Notes: generated from the letters alone by a model not told the origin. 37,109 nt of DNA from Phenylobacterium parvum (GCA_029977805.1 JAPOKE010000009.1:1-37109), one strand, 5' to 3'; numbered from the stretch's first letter, positions 26,801-34,523 are shown. A program made the numbers and translations.

Positions 26801-27592
26801 ATGCTGATCCTCCTCTCCCCCGCCAAGGCGATGGACTTCACGCCGCCCCCGGTCCAGGCGCCCATGACCCGTCCGGTCCTGGAGGCCGAGACCGCCCGCC
26901 TCGCGGAGTCGACGCGGCGCCTCTCGGTGGCCCGGCTCCGCGCCCTGATGGACCTGTCCGAGAAGCTGGCCGTCCTGAACCGCGAGCGCTTCCAGGCCTT
27001 TGACCCGGCGGCCGACGGCGCCCTTCAGGCGGCCTTCGCCTTCAACGGCGACGTCTACGCCGGCCTGAAGGCGCGCGAGCTCGATCCCGACGCCCTCGCC
27101 TGGGCCCAGGACCATGTCCGCATCCTGTCCGGCCTCTACGGCGTGCTGAAGCCCCTCGACGGCATCCAGCCCTACCGGCTGGAGATGGGCTCGCCCCTGC
27201 AGACCCGCCGGGGCAAGAGCCTCTACGCCTTCTGGGGCGACCGCATCGGAAAGGCCCTGGCCGCCGAGCTCGAGGGGCGGGCCGACCCGGTGGTCGTCAA
27301 CGCCGCCTCCCAGGAATACGCCTCGGCCGTGGACCGCAAGGCCCTGCGCGCCCGCGTCGTCGAAGTGCGCTTCCTGGAGGAAAAGGACGGCCGCTCCAAG
27401 ATCATCAGCTTCTTCGCCAAGCGGGCGAGGGGCGCCCTGGCGCGCTTTGCGATCGACAACCGGATCGAGAGGGCGGATGACCTGCGGGCCTTCGACCGCG
27501 ACGGCTACCGCTTCCTGGCCGGGGACTCCTCGGCCGACCTCTGGGTCTTTTCACGGCCCCAACCCGCGCCCGCCGGCGCCGACAAGGAGTAG
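26801..27592 (+). CDS. yaaA: Peroxide stress protein YaaA (DUF328)
   Basis: 263 residues, the family length. It begins MLILLSPAKAMDF, has FNGDVYAGL, YGVLKPLDGIQPYRLEMG, LYAFWGDRI, VVNAASQEYASAVD and SFFAKRARGALARF, all in the expected order. In E. coli YaaA lowers free iron under hydrogen peroxide stress and binds unusual DNA structures. Cytoplasmic. It starts 10 bases after the dehydrogenase gene and ends 4 bases before the hydroxybutyrate dehydrogenase, so it is probably in one transcription unit with them. No OxyR-type site could be recognised. Confidence 0.93.
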   Translation: MLILLSPAKAMDFTPPPVQAPMTRPVLEAETARLAESTRRLSVARLRALMDLSEKLAVLNRERFQAFDPAADGALQAAFAFNGDVYAGLKARELDPDALAWAQDHVRILSGLYGVLKPLDGIQPYRLEMGSPLQTRRGKSLYAFWGDRIGKALAAELEGRADPVVVNAASQEYASAVDRKALRARVVEVRFLEEKDGRSKIISFFAKRARGALARFAIDNRIERADDLRAFDRDGYRFLAGDSSADLWVFSRPQPAPAGADKE

Positions 27593-27596
27593 GCCC

Positions 27597-28394
27597 ATGG
27601 CCGTCGACTACAAGCTTGAAGGCCACGTGGCGGTCATCACCGGCTCGACCAGCGGCATCGGCCAGGCCCTTGCTGCGGCCCTGGCCGAGCAGGGGGTCAA
27701 CGTCGTCCTGAACGGCCTGGGCGATCCGGCGAAGATCGAGGCCGACCGTCAGGCCCTGCAGGCCCGGACCAACGCCGCCGTCCGCTACCACCCCGCCGAC
27801 ATGACGAAGCCGGAGGAGATCAAGGACCTCATCGCCTACGCGGTGCGCGAGTTCGGGCGGCTGGACATCCTGGTCAACAACGCCGGCATCCAGCACGTGG
27901 CGCCGGTGGACGAGTTCCCCGAGGAGAAGTGGGACGCCCTCATCGCCGTCATCCTGTCCTCGACCTTCCACGCCAGCCGGGCCGCCATCCCCGTGATGAA
28001 GGCCCAGGGCAGGGGGCGGATCATCAACATCGCCTCGGCCCACGGACTGGTGGCCTCGCCCTTCAAGGCGCCCTACGTGGCCGCCAAGTTCGGGGTGGTG
28101 GGTTTCACCAAGGGCCTGGCCGTCGAGCTCGCCCGCACCGGCATCACCGCCAACGCCATCTGCCCTGGTTATGTGAAGACCCCTCTCATCGAGGCGCAGA
28201 TCGTCGACCAGGCGAAGACGCGGGGCATTCCCGAGGACCGGGTGATGGAAGACGTCATCCTCGCCGCCCAGCCCACCAAGAAGTTCGTCGAGTACGAGCA
28301 CCTCGCGGGCATGCTGCTCTACCTGGCCTCCGACGTCGGGGCCTCCGCCACGGGCGCCGCCCTGTCGGTCGACGGGGGCTGGACCGCAACCTGA
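27597..28394 (+). CDS. bdhA: 3-hydroxybutyrate dehydrogenase (short-chain dehydrogenase)
   Basis: 265 residues. The Rossmann motif is TGSTSGIG, followed by NNAGIQHVAPVDEFP. The catalytic Ser-Tyr-Lys lie in SAHGLVASPFKAPYVAAKFG, and CPGYVKTPLIEAQI plus the C-terminal SVDGGW complete the pattern. NAGIQHVAPV and VKTPLIEAQI are typical of D-3-hydroxybutyrate dehydrogenase, which makes acetoacetate with NAD+ during polyhydroxybutyrate or ketone-body use. ATG 27597 is 4 bases after the yaaA stop; AAGGAG lies about 8 bases before it, inside the end of yaaA. It is the last gene before the PadR repeat region. Confidence 0.85.
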   Translation: MAVDYKLEGHVAVITGSTSGIGQALAAALAEQGVNVVLNGLGDPAKIEADRQALQARTNAAVRYHPADMTKPEEIKDLIAYAVREFGRLDILVNNAGIQHVAPVDEFPEEKWDALIAVILSSTFHASRAAIPVMKAQGRGRIINIASAHGLVASPFKAPYVAAKFGVVGFTKGLAVELARTGITANAICPGYVKTPLIEAQIVDQAKTRGIPEDRVMEDVILAAQPTKKFVEYEHLAGMLLYLASDVGASATGAALSVDGGWTAT

Positions 28395-28398
28395 CAAG

Positions 28399-28457
28399 GC
28401 AAGGTACCTATTTAAAAAAGGTACCTTGCGCTAACAGATACCTTGCGATAGATACCT
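28399..28457. promoter_or_regulatory. Operator-like repeat array before the PadR operon
   Basis: GCAAGGTACC (28399-28408) and GGTACCTTGC (28420-28429) form a perfect 10-base inverted repeat around an 11-base AT-only loop (tatttaaaaaa). The half-site TACCTTGCG recurs at 28439-28447, 17 bases downstream, and AGATACCT occurs at 28436 and 28450, 14 bases apart. This AT-rich patch is unlike anything else in the window. It lies right before the PadR gene and is most simply the autoregulatory operator region; it could also act as a hairpin ending the upstream transcript. Confidence 0.6.
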
Positions 28458-28466
28458 CCTCAGAAG

Positions 28467-28473
28467 AAGGAGG
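28467..28473 (+). promoter_or_regulatory. Ribosome binding site fixing the PadR TTG start
   Basis: AAGGAGG, 8 bases before TTG 28482. It decides the start, since the next internal ATG would cut away most of the DNA-binding domain. Confidence 0.7.
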
Positions 28474-28481
28474 CGTCTGTC

Positions 28482-28808
28482 TTGCCCGAAGCCGTACAGG
28501 TTCAGCTGAAGAGGGGGGTCCTGGAGCTTTGCGTCCTGGCCCTGCTCTCCCGCGCCGACGCCTACGCCTATGACATCGCCGCCCGCCTCGCGGCGGCGAT
28601 CGACATGGGCGAAGGCACGATCTACCCCCTCATGCGCCGGATGCAGTCCGATGGACTGGTCGACACCTACCTGGTCGAAAGCCCGTCCGGTCCCCCCCGA
28701 AAGTACTACCGGCTGACCCCTGCGGGTCGGAGCAGCCTCGCCGCCCAGAAGGCGGAGTGGGTGTCCTTCTCCGCCGCCGTCGGTCAAATCCTTGGAGACG
28801 AACAATGA
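28482..28808 (+). CDS. PadR family transcriptional regulator
   Basis: 108 residues from a TTG start. The winged-helix domain fills most of it: LKRGVLELCVLALLSRADAY, YDIAARLAA, GEGTIYPLMRRMQSDGLV and RKYYRLTPAGR, the standard PadR pattern with a short C-terminal dimer helix. In the HAAS-linked subgroup it is thought to repress its own operon. The repeat array 25-80 bases upstream is the obvious operator candidate. The TGA overlaps the ATG of the HAAS gene (ATGA), so regulator and membrane protein are made together. Confidence 0.93.
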   Translation: MPEAVQVQLKRGVLELCVLALLSRADAYAYDIAARLAAAIDMGEGTIYPLMRRMQSDGLVDTYLVESPSGPPRKYYRLTPAGRSSLAAQKAEWVSFSAAVGQILGDEQ

Positions 28809-29380
28809 GCCGTGAGCTCTTCCTGGGCCGGTTGAGGACCGGTCTCGCCGGCCTGCCGCCGGAAACCATCGAGGACTATGTGGCGGACTACGCCGCCCAC
28901 TTCGACGAGGGCGTCGCCGCCGGCCGCAGCGAGGCTGACGTCGCTGCGGGCCTCGGCGATCCCTCCCGCCTCGCGCGGGAGCTTAAGGCCGAGGCCGGCC
29001 TCAAGCGCTGGGAGACAGAGCGCAATCCCTCCGCCGCGGCGGGCGCCATTTTCGCGGTGCTGGGCCTCGGGGTCCTGGACGTGGTGATCCTGCTGCCGAT
29101 CCTGTTGCCCATCCTGGGCACGCTGCTCGGCTTCGCCATCGCCTCGGTGGCCGGCTTCGCCGCCGGCGCCTTCGTCTTCGTCGCCGGCGCCCTCGCCGGC
29201 GCCGCCCGTGACATCGGCGCAGCCATGCTGGCGGGCCTGGGCGTGATGGCGGGCTCCGTCTCGGTCGGGGCCCTGACGGCCCTCGTCACCATCGGCCTGG
29301 TCAACGCCCTGGTCTGGTACGGCCGGCTGCACCTGAAGCTTCTCAAGCCCGCCCTCGAGGGCGGGGAGGTCCGCAAATGA
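28805..29380 (+). CDS. HAAS/DUF1700 membrane protein
   Basis: 191 residues. The N-terminal cytoplasmic HAAS domain (about 1-70) has LFLGRLRTGLAGLPPETIED, DYAAHFDEG and GLGDPSRLARELKAE. Three or four hydrophobic segments follow (VLDVVILLPILLPILGTLLG, FAAGAFVFVAGALAG, VGALTALVTIGLVNALVWYG). Families of this kind always sit beside PadR genes and are thought to relay membrane state to the regulator (from known neighbourhoods; mechanism unproven). The start overlaps the PadR stop (ATGA) and the stop overlaps the next ATG (ATGA). ORF-track start 28757 is inside the PadR gene. Confidence 0.88.
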   Translation: MSRELFLGRLRTGLAGLPPETIEDYVADYAAHFDEGVAAGRSEADVAAGLGDPSRLARELKAEAGLKRWETERNPSAAAGAIFAVLGLGVLDVVILLPILLPILGTLLGFAIASVAGFAAGAFVFVAGALAGAARDIGAAMLAGLGVMAGSVSVGALTALVTIGLVNALVWYGRLHLKLLKPALEGGEVRK

Positions 29381-30129
29381 TCCGCACCCTCGCCATCATC
29401 GCCGCCGCCGCCTTCATCCTCTGCATCGGCTCCCTGTCCGGGGCCCTCGCCCTCGCAGGGGGGGCTGAAGGGCTGGAGCAGAAGATCGAAAGCTTCGCCA
29501 AGAACGCCAACATCCACATCGAGACCGATGAGGGCGACGAGATCGTCCTGGGACACGACGGGGGCCCCCGCGCCACCCGAAAGCTGGCCTGGGACGGATC
29601 GGACACCCTGGAGATCGACGCCTTCGCCGACGTCACCTACATCCAGGGGCCCGCCGCCAGCGTCAGCCTCGAAGGCCCCGCCGCCCTGCTGGACCGCGTC
29701 ACCATCAAGGACGGCCGGATCGACTTCGACGGTCGCCGCTGGAAGGGCGGCGCGCTGAAGGTGGTCATCGAGGCGCCGGGAGTCACCCATTTCGACTTGG
29801 GCGGGGTCCAGGACCTCAAGATCACCGGCTATGACCAGGACACCCTTGAGATCAGCCTCAGCGGCGCCGGACGGGTGACCGCCTCCGGCAAGGCCCGCAG
29901 GGCGAGCCTCGACATCTCCGGGACCGGCGCGGCCAACCTCGCCGCACTGGAGCTCAAGGAGGCCGAGGTCGACCTGTCCGGCGCCGGCAAGGCCACCCTC
30001 GGCCCCAAGGACTCTGCGAAGATCGACGTCTCCGGCATCGGCGAGGTGGAGCTGACCCGCCGTCCGGCCCAGCTGGAGCAGAACATCTCCGGCGCCGGCC
30101 GGGTGAGCCAGCCGGGTCTTCCGGGCTAG
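29377..30129 (+). CDS. GIN-domain (DUF2807) exported beta-helix protein
   Basis: 250 residues. A hydrophobic N-terminal signal (about 1-28) is followed by a region of unknown fold and then a right-handed beta-helix-like C-terminal half with repeats of SGAGxV type: LSGAGRVTASG, ISGTGAANL, LSGAGKATL, VSGIGEVEL and ISGAGRVSQ, about 20 residues apart. This is the putative auto-transporter adhesin head (GIN) family. A single Cys in FILC does not make a convincing lipobox. It is probably periplasmic or surface-facing and anchored or secreted by the signal. It overlaps the HAAS gene by ATGA and ends the operon; the terminator follows 33 bases later. Confidence 0.85.
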   Translation: MIRTLAIIAAAAFILCIGSLSGALALAGGAEGLEQKIESFAKNANIHIETDEGDEIVLGHDGGPRATRKLAWDGSDTLEIDAFADVTYIQGPAASVSLEGPAALLDRVTIKDGRIDFDGRRWKGGALKVVIEAPGVTHFDLGGVQDLKITGYDQDTLEISLSGAGRVTASGKARRASLDISGTGAANLAALELKEAEVDLSGAGKATLGPKDSAKIDVSGIGEVELTRRPAQLEQNISGAGRVSQPGLPG

Positions 30130-30162
30130 GGATTTCAGGGCCCGGTCCTCAGCGGCCGCCCT

Positions 30163-30204
30163 GGGCGGAAGGGAACACCTCCAGGATCCCTTCCGCCCTT
30201 CTTC
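30163..30204 (+). terminator. Strong hairpin terminator after the PadR-HAAS-GIN operon
   Basis: GGGCGGAAGGGA and TCCCTTCCGCCC are perfect 12-base complements around a 12-base loop, followed by TTCTTCC. It lies 33 bases after the GIN gene stop and ahead of the next gene on the same strand. The T-tract is broken by C, as usual in high-GC genomes. Confidence 0.7.
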
Positions 30205-30352
30205 CTGCCCGGGGCGCCGCCCGCCGCCCCGACATGGCCCAGGGCTAAGGCGTCCGGCCGCTCGAATTTCCGTCCCTCGACCGCTGATCCGGCTTGACGC
30301 CCGCCGCCCCCGTGCGGTCCTTCATTCCCGACACACAACGGGAGGATGACCC

Positions 30353-31138
30353 ATGGCCTATCGGCCTTTTGATCTGACGGGAAAGGTGGCCCTGGTCACC
30401 GGCGGAAACGGCGGCATCGGCTTCGGCATGGTCGAGGCGCTCGCCCAGGCCGGGGCGGACGTGGTCATCTGGGGCTCCAACGGCAAGAAGAACGCCGCCG
30501 CCGCCGAGGCGCTCAAGGACTCCGGCGTCCGGGTGCTGACCCAGGTGGTGGACGTGGCCGACGAGAACGCCGTGCGCGAGGGCATGGCCGAGGCGGTCCG
30601 CCAGATGGGCCGGATCGACACCGTGGTGGCCAACGCCGGCATCGGCGGCGGCGCCTCCTCCTTCGCCGAATTCCCCACCGAGACCTACCGGCGGGTCCTG
30701 GCGGTCAACCTGGACGGCGTCTTCTTCACCTTCCGCGAGGCCTGCAAGCACATGGTCGCCCGTGCCGAAGGCGGCGACAAGGCGGGCGGATCCCTGGTCG
30801 TGATCTCCTCCCTGTCGGCCTACGACGGCGCGCCGCGCAACGAGGCCTACGCCGCCACCAAGGGCGCGGTGATCTCCATGATCCGGGCCATCGCCGTGGA
30901 GCACGCCCGCTACGGCGTGCGCGCCAACGCCGTCCTGCCCGGCTGGATCGCCACCGACATGACCGCCGGCGCCCAGGGCAATGACAAGTTCAACGATGCG
31001 GTGATCCGCCGGGTGCCCGTCCGCCGCTGGGGTCAGCCGGCCGACTTCGGCGGCATCGCGGTCTACCTGGCGTCCGACGCCTCGGCCTTCCACACCGGCG
31101 ACAGCTTCCTGATCGACGGCGGCTACGGGATCTTCTGA
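30353..31138 (+). CDS. Short-chain dehydrogenase/reductase
   Basis: 261 residues. The cofactor motif TGGNGGIGFGM is followed by WGSNGKK, VANAGIGGGASSF, the catalytic SSLSAYDGAPRNEAYAATKG (Ser, Tyr, Lys) and LPGWIATDMTAG, with SFLIDGGYGIF at the end. It is a classical NAD(P)-dependent alcohol/keto oxidoreductase of unknown substrate. Loss of an acidic residue after the second strand (WGSNG) suggests NADPH rather than NADH use (inference). GGGAGGA lies 6 bases before the ATG. It stands alone: a terminator lies upstream and the converging metZ downstream. Confidence 0.9.
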   Translation: MAYRPFDLTGKVALVTGGNGGIGFGMVEALAQAGADVVIWGSNGKKNAAAAEALKDSGVRVLTQVVDVADENAVREGMAEAVRQMGRIDTVVANAGIGGGASSFAEFPTETYRRVLAVNLDGVFFTFREACKHMVARAEGGDKAGGSLVVISSLSAYDGAPRNEAYAATKGAVISMIRAIAVEHARYGVRANAVLPGWIATDMTAGAQGNDKFNDAVIRRVPVRRWGQPADFGGIAVYLASDASAFHTGDSFLIDGGYGIF

Positions 31139-31150
31139 ACCCCTCCCGGG

Positions 31151-32335
31151 TCAGACCTTGTCGAGGGCCTGGAGGACGTCGTCCGCCAGGTCCCCGGCGT
31201 CCTCCAGCCCGACGCTCATCCGCACCCAGCCCTCGGTGAGGCCGATCTCGAGCCGCTCGGATTCCGACATCGACCGGTGGGTCGTTGTGCTGGGGTGGGT
31301 GGCCATGGACTTGGCGTCGCCCAGGTTGTTCGAGATGTCGACGATCCCGAGGGCGTCCAGGAAGGCCCAGGCCCGGGCGCGGTCGCCGAGGTCGAAGGCC
31401 ACGACATTGCCGGGGCCGCTCATCTGGCGGGCGATCAGGTTCGCCTGGGGATGGTCCGGCCGGCCCGGGAAGACCACCCGCCGGACGGCGGCGTGGCTGG
31501 CCAGAGCCTCGGTCACCCGTACGGCGTTGTCGGCCTGGCGCCGGACCCTCAGGTCCAGGGTCTCCAGCCCCTTGAGCAGGACCCAGGCGTTGAACGGCGA
31601 CAGGGCCGGGCCGGTATGCCTCAGGATGTCGCGGTAGGACTCGGTCATCAGTTCGGCGCCGCCCAGGATGGCGCCGCCCAGCACCCGTCCCTGGCCGTCG
31701 ATGTGCTTGGTGGCCGAATAGACGACGATGTCCGCTCCCAGCTCGAGCGGCTTCTGGAAGACGGGCGTGGCGAAGACATTGTCCACGACCAGGCGGGCTC
31801 CGGCCTGGTGGGCGATCTCCGCGACCTCGGCGATGGGGGTGACCTCGAGCAGGGGATTGGCCGGGCTCTCCACCAGGAAGGCCCGGGTGTTCGGCCGCAC
31901 GGCGGCGGCCCAGGCGGCCGGGTCGGTGGCGTCGACGAAGGTCACCTCCACGCCGAAGCGCGGCATCCACTGCGACAGGATCCAGCGGCAGGAGCCGAAA
32001 AGCGCCCGGCCGGCCACCACGTGGTCGCCCGCCCGCACCAGGCCCTGCAGGGCCACATGGACGGCGGACATGCCCGAGGCGGTGGCGCGGCAGACCTCGG
32101 CGCCCTCCAGAAGGGCCAGCCTGTCCTCGAACATCTGCGTCGTGGGGTTGCCGAAGCGCTGGTAGATGAAGCCCGGATCCTCGCCCGAGAAGCGCCGGTC
32201 CGCCGCCGCCGCGCTGTCGTAGGCGAAGCTCTGGGTCAGGAAGAGGGCCTCGGAGATCTCCCCGTAGGGCGAGCGGGCCATGCCGCCGCGCACCATCCGG
32301 GTCTGGGGCTTCCAGTCCTTGGGGCTCTTGGTCAT
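31151..32335 (-). CDS. metZ: O-succinylhomoserine sulfhydrylase
   Basis: 394 residues of the Cys/Met PLP-dependent gamma family. Landmarks are FIYQRFGNPTTQMFEDRLA, ATASGMSAVHVAL, FGSCRWIL, VVDNVFATPVFQKPLELGAD, and the PLP Lys210 in YSATKHIDGQG. It makes homocysteine from O-succinylhomoserine and sulfide in the cytoplasm; MetZ rather than MetB is indicated by the short FGSCRWILSQWMPRFG region. It is divergent from dcd across 107 bases, an arrangement seen in other alphaproteobacteria (from memory). GGAGACAG lies just before the ATG on the minus strand. I saw no SAM-II riboswitch. Confidence 0.9.
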   Translation of the reverse strand: MTKSPKDWKPQTRMVRGGMARSPYGEISEALFLTQSFAYDSAAAADRRFSGEDPGFIYQRFGNPTTQMFEDRLALLEGAEVCRATASGMSAVHVALQGLVRAGDHVVAGRALFGSCRWILSQWMPRFGVEVTFVDATDPAAWAAAVRPNTRAFLVESPANPLLEVTPIAEVAEIAHQAGARLVVDNVFATPVFQKPLELGADIVVYSATKHIDGQGRVLGGAILGGAELMTESYRDILRHTGPALSPFNAWVLLKGLETLDLRVRRQADNAVRVTEALASHAAVRRVVFPGRPDHPQANLIARQMSGPGNVVAFDLGDRARAWAFLDALGIVDISNNLGDAKSMATHPSTTTHRSMSESERLEIGLTEGWVRMSVGLEDAGDLADDVLQALDKV

Positions 32336-32442
32336 GGTCTGTCTCCGTCCTTCGCGCCTGCTTCAACAGGGCTGGGCGCTGCAGGTCAAGCGACCGCGCC
32401 GATGGCCTTGCCAATCGGCGCCCCGGCGGCGAGTGTCGACCC

Positions 32443-33465
32443 ATGTCCGAGACTTCGCCCGCAGGGATTCTGCCCTGCCAGACCCTGGAGGCCCTGATCG
32501 CGCGCGAGGCGATCACCGCCGCCCGGCCCTTCGACGCCGACCAGGTCCAGCCCGCCAGCCTCGACCTGCGCCTCGGCGCCCGCGCCTGGCGGGTCCGAGC
32601 CTCCTTCCTGCCCCGTCCCGGCCGCACGGTGGCCGACCGGCTCGCCGACGTGGTCATGCACGAGATCGACCTCTCCGCCGGCGCCGTCCTGGAGCGCGGC
32701 TGCGTCTACATCGCCGAGCTCCAGGAGGCCCTGGCCCTGCCCGCCGGGGTCTCGGCCCGCGCCAACCCCAAGAGCTCCACCGGGCGGCTGGACGTCTTCG
32801 TCCGCCTGCTCACGGACCACCAGCCCGCCTTCGACGACGTGGCTGACGGCTACCGGGGCCCGGCCTTCATCGAGATCGCCCCGCAGACCTTCTCGGTCCT
32901 GGTCCGCGCCGGCACGCGCCTGAACCAGTTGCGCCTCAAGCGCGGCGCCCCGCCCCGGCTGGCCACGGTCAGCGTCGGGGTCGACCTGGAGAGCGACGAG
33001 GTCGCCGGCTTCCGCGCCCGCCGCCACGCCGGGGTGGTCGACATGGACCGGGTGGCCGGCCATGACCCCCGCGACTTCTGGGAGCCGCTCACCCCCCGGC
33101 GCGGGGAGCTGCTGCTCGACCCGGGCGAGTTCTACATCCTGGCCTCCCGCGAGGCGGTGGAGATCCCCGTCCTGCAGGCGGCGGAGATGACCCCGATCGA
33201 CCCCTCCGTGGGCGAGTTCCGGGTCCACTACGCCGGCTTCTTCGATCCGGGCTTCGGCGCCGCCGAGGCGGGCGCCGCGGGGTCACGGGGCGTCCTGGAG
33301 GTGCGCAGCCATGAGACGCCCTTCCTGCTGGAGCATGGCCAGACCGTGGCCCGGCTGGTCTACGAGCCCCTGACCGAGCGCCCGTCGCGGCTCTACGGCG
33401 AGGGCGGGGGGCACTACCAGAGGCAGGGCCTGCGGCTCTCCAAGCACTTCCGCCCCTGGGGCTGA
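32443..33465 (+). CDS. dcd: dCTP deaminase, two-domain long form
   Basis: 340 residues, about twice the length of the E. coli enzyme (193). The first dUTPase/Dcd fold carries VQPASLDLRLG, the active-site ANPKSSTGRLDVFVRLLTD and QTFSVLVRAGTRLNQLRL. A second fold in the C-terminal half has HYAGFFDPGFG and LEVRSHETPFLLEHGQTVARLVYE, matching the alphaproteobacterial long-form Dcd. It turns dCTP into dUTP for dTMP synthesis. ATG 32443 has no strong ribosome site but gives the normal N-terminus. It is divergent from metZ. Confidence 0.9.
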   Translation: MSETSPAGILPCQTLEALIAREAITAARPFDADQVQPASLDLRLGARAWRVRASFLPRPGRTVADRLADVVMHEIDLSAGAVLERGCVYIAELQEALALPAGVSARANPKSSTGRLDVFVRLLTDHQPAFDDVADGYRGPAFIEIAPQTFSVLVRAGTRLNQLRLKRGAPPRLATVSVGVDLESDEVAGFRARRHAGVVDMDRVAGHDPRDFWEPLTPRRGELLLDPGEFYILASREAVEIPVLQAAEMTPIDPSVGEFRVHYAGFFDPGFGAAEAGAAGSRGVLEVRSHETPFLLEHGQTVARLVYEPLTERPSRLYGEGGGHYQRQGLRLSKHFRPWG

Positions 33466-33472
33466 GCCGGGC

Positions 33473-34336
33473 TCAGAGCCGGTCGCGGACCGGCAGCTTC
33501 ATGGTCGAGAAGCGGTCGTCCAGGTGCTCGATCTCGAGGAAGCCGGACGAGGCGCCGAAGGGCTTGTAGATCGAGAAGGTCTTGGCGATCCCCAGGGTGG
33601 CGGCGCTCTCCAGGGGCGAGACGAAACTGCAGTCCCGGTCGAGCCAGTGGGGCTGGGCCATCCAGTAGGACAGCTGGTCGCGGGTGAGGGCGTAGAAGCC
33701 GGAGTGCGGGTTGCGGGCCCGCTGGAAGACCCCGTTCCGGCCGAAGGGCGATCCGTAGAGGGTCTCCTCGTCAGCCACGTGCCGCTTCATGTCCGCGGCG
33801 AGGGCCGGGGCGAGGTCGCCGTCGATGTAGGTCTTGGGGGCGTGCCCGCGGGGGTTCAGCTCCACCCGGTTGGGCATCAGCACCCGGCGCGGGCCGAAGG
33901 TGCGGTTGAACCAGGCCAGCTTGTCGACGAAGGCCGGGTCGTTGATCTTCAGGTCGTCCTCGCTGAAGACGAACAGGTCGTAGAGGTTCCGCCAGGCGGC
34001 GAACAGGCCCTGGGCGGTGAAGCCCAGCATGCGGGGGTCGTCGAGGTTGTGCTTGGCCACCCGCACGCCCATGGCCGTGCAGAACTCCGGCGTCATCAGG
34101 TGCTTCTCGCCGGTGGTGGAGACCACGATGTCCACCGTGTCCTCCGACCGGGGCCCCATGTGGAAGGACCGGGAACCGACATCGAGCATGGCGCTCGGGC
34201 CGAAGTGCGCCCGCCAGCTGCGGATGGCGCCCTCAACCGCCGCCTTGCGGTCGGCCTCGCGGCTGCCGTCCGTCGAGGCGTGCCGGGGCTTGGCCTCGGC
34301 GGCGAAGTAGTGAGCGAAGATGACCAGGATGCGCAT
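33473..34336 (-). CDS. Glycosyltransferase-like protein of unknown function
   Basis: 287 residues, no signal peptide or membrane segment. It begins MRILVIFAHYF. The midpoint LFVFSEDDLKINDPAF holds a DD pair in the position of the metal-binding DxD of GT-A glycosyltransferases. KTYIDGDLAPALAADMKRH and ARNPHSGFYALTRDQLSYW look like acceptor-side regions. I do not recognise the exact family. GAGG lies about 13 bases before ATG 34336. It converges on dcd (7-base gap). It may add a sugar to envelope polysaccharide, but that is a guess from the DD motif alone. Confidence 0.6.
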   Translation of the reverse strand: MRILVIFAHYFAAEAKPRHASTDGSREADRKAAVEGAIRSWRAHFGPSAMLDVGSRSFHMGPRSEDTVDIVVSTTGEKHLMTPEFCTAMGVRVAKHNLDDPRMLGFTAQGLFAAWRNLYDLFVFSEDDLKINDPAFVDKLAWFNRTFGPRRVLMPNRVELNPRGHAPKTYIDGDLAPALAADMKRHVADEETLYGSPFGRNGVFQRARNPHSGFYALTRDQLSYWMAQPHWLDRDCSFVSPLESAATLGIAKTFSIYKPFGASSGFLEIEHLDDRFSTMKLPVRDRL

Positions 34337-34367
34337 GGGGATCCGCCCTCGTGTGTCCCCCGCTTCC

Positions 34368-34426
34368 TACAGCCCGACGCGCCCCGGGGAAAGCCGCGGC
34401 CTTGAGCCCCGCCCTCCCGGGCTGTA
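34368..34426. repeat. Inverted repeat flanking the tRNA promoter region
   Basis: TACAGCCCG (34368-34376) and CGGGCTGTA (34418-34426) are perfect 9-base complements 41 bases apart; with one bulge the pairing extends to about 12. The interior holds GCCGCGGC and complementary GGGG/CCCC runs, so the segment can fold into a nested structure. The right arm overlaps the proposed -10 of the tRNA promoter. Confidence 0.5.
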
Positions 34427-34428
34427 AG
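34402..34428 (+). promoter_or_regulatory. Probable promoter of the tRNA-Gly gene
   Basis: TTGAGCC at 34402-34408, 12 bases, then GCTGTAAG at 34421-34428. The Caulobacter housekeeping consensus is TTGACGS, 10-14 bases, GCTANAWC; the -10 matches 6 of 8. It would start RNA about 6 bases before the mature tRNA end. Confidence 0.45.
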
Positions 34429-34440
34429 GAGGGAAGGCGC

Positions 34441-34515
34441 GCGGGCGTAGTTCAGAGGTAGAACGCAAGCTTCCCAAGCTTGATGTCAGGGGTTCGATTC
34501 CCCTCGCCCGCTCCA
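34441..34515 (+). tRNA. tRNA-Gly (anticodon CCC)
   Basis: 75 bases with encoded CCA. The acceptor stem GCGGGCG pairs with CGCCCGC. The D arm is GTTC-AGAGGTA-GAAC, the anticodon stem CAAGC/GCTTG with loop TTCCCAA (anticodon CCC), and the T arm AGGGG-TTCGATT-CCCCT. The discriminator is T, followed by CCA at 34513-34515. It reads GGG codons, which are frequent in this high-GC genome. The 3-prime end lies 8 bases from the converging VOC gene stop. Confidence 0.97.
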
Positions 34516-34523
34516 AACCCTCC

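Noticed and set aside
32336-32442. SAM-II riboswitch before metZ
   Set aside because: Read on the minus strand, the leader lacks the GAUUUG and GCUAAA parts of the motif; only a small GGTC/GACC stem was found.
34441-34515. tRNA-Gly as an integration site
   Set aside because: No integrase, no repeated 3-prime tRNA fragment and no change in base composition nearby.
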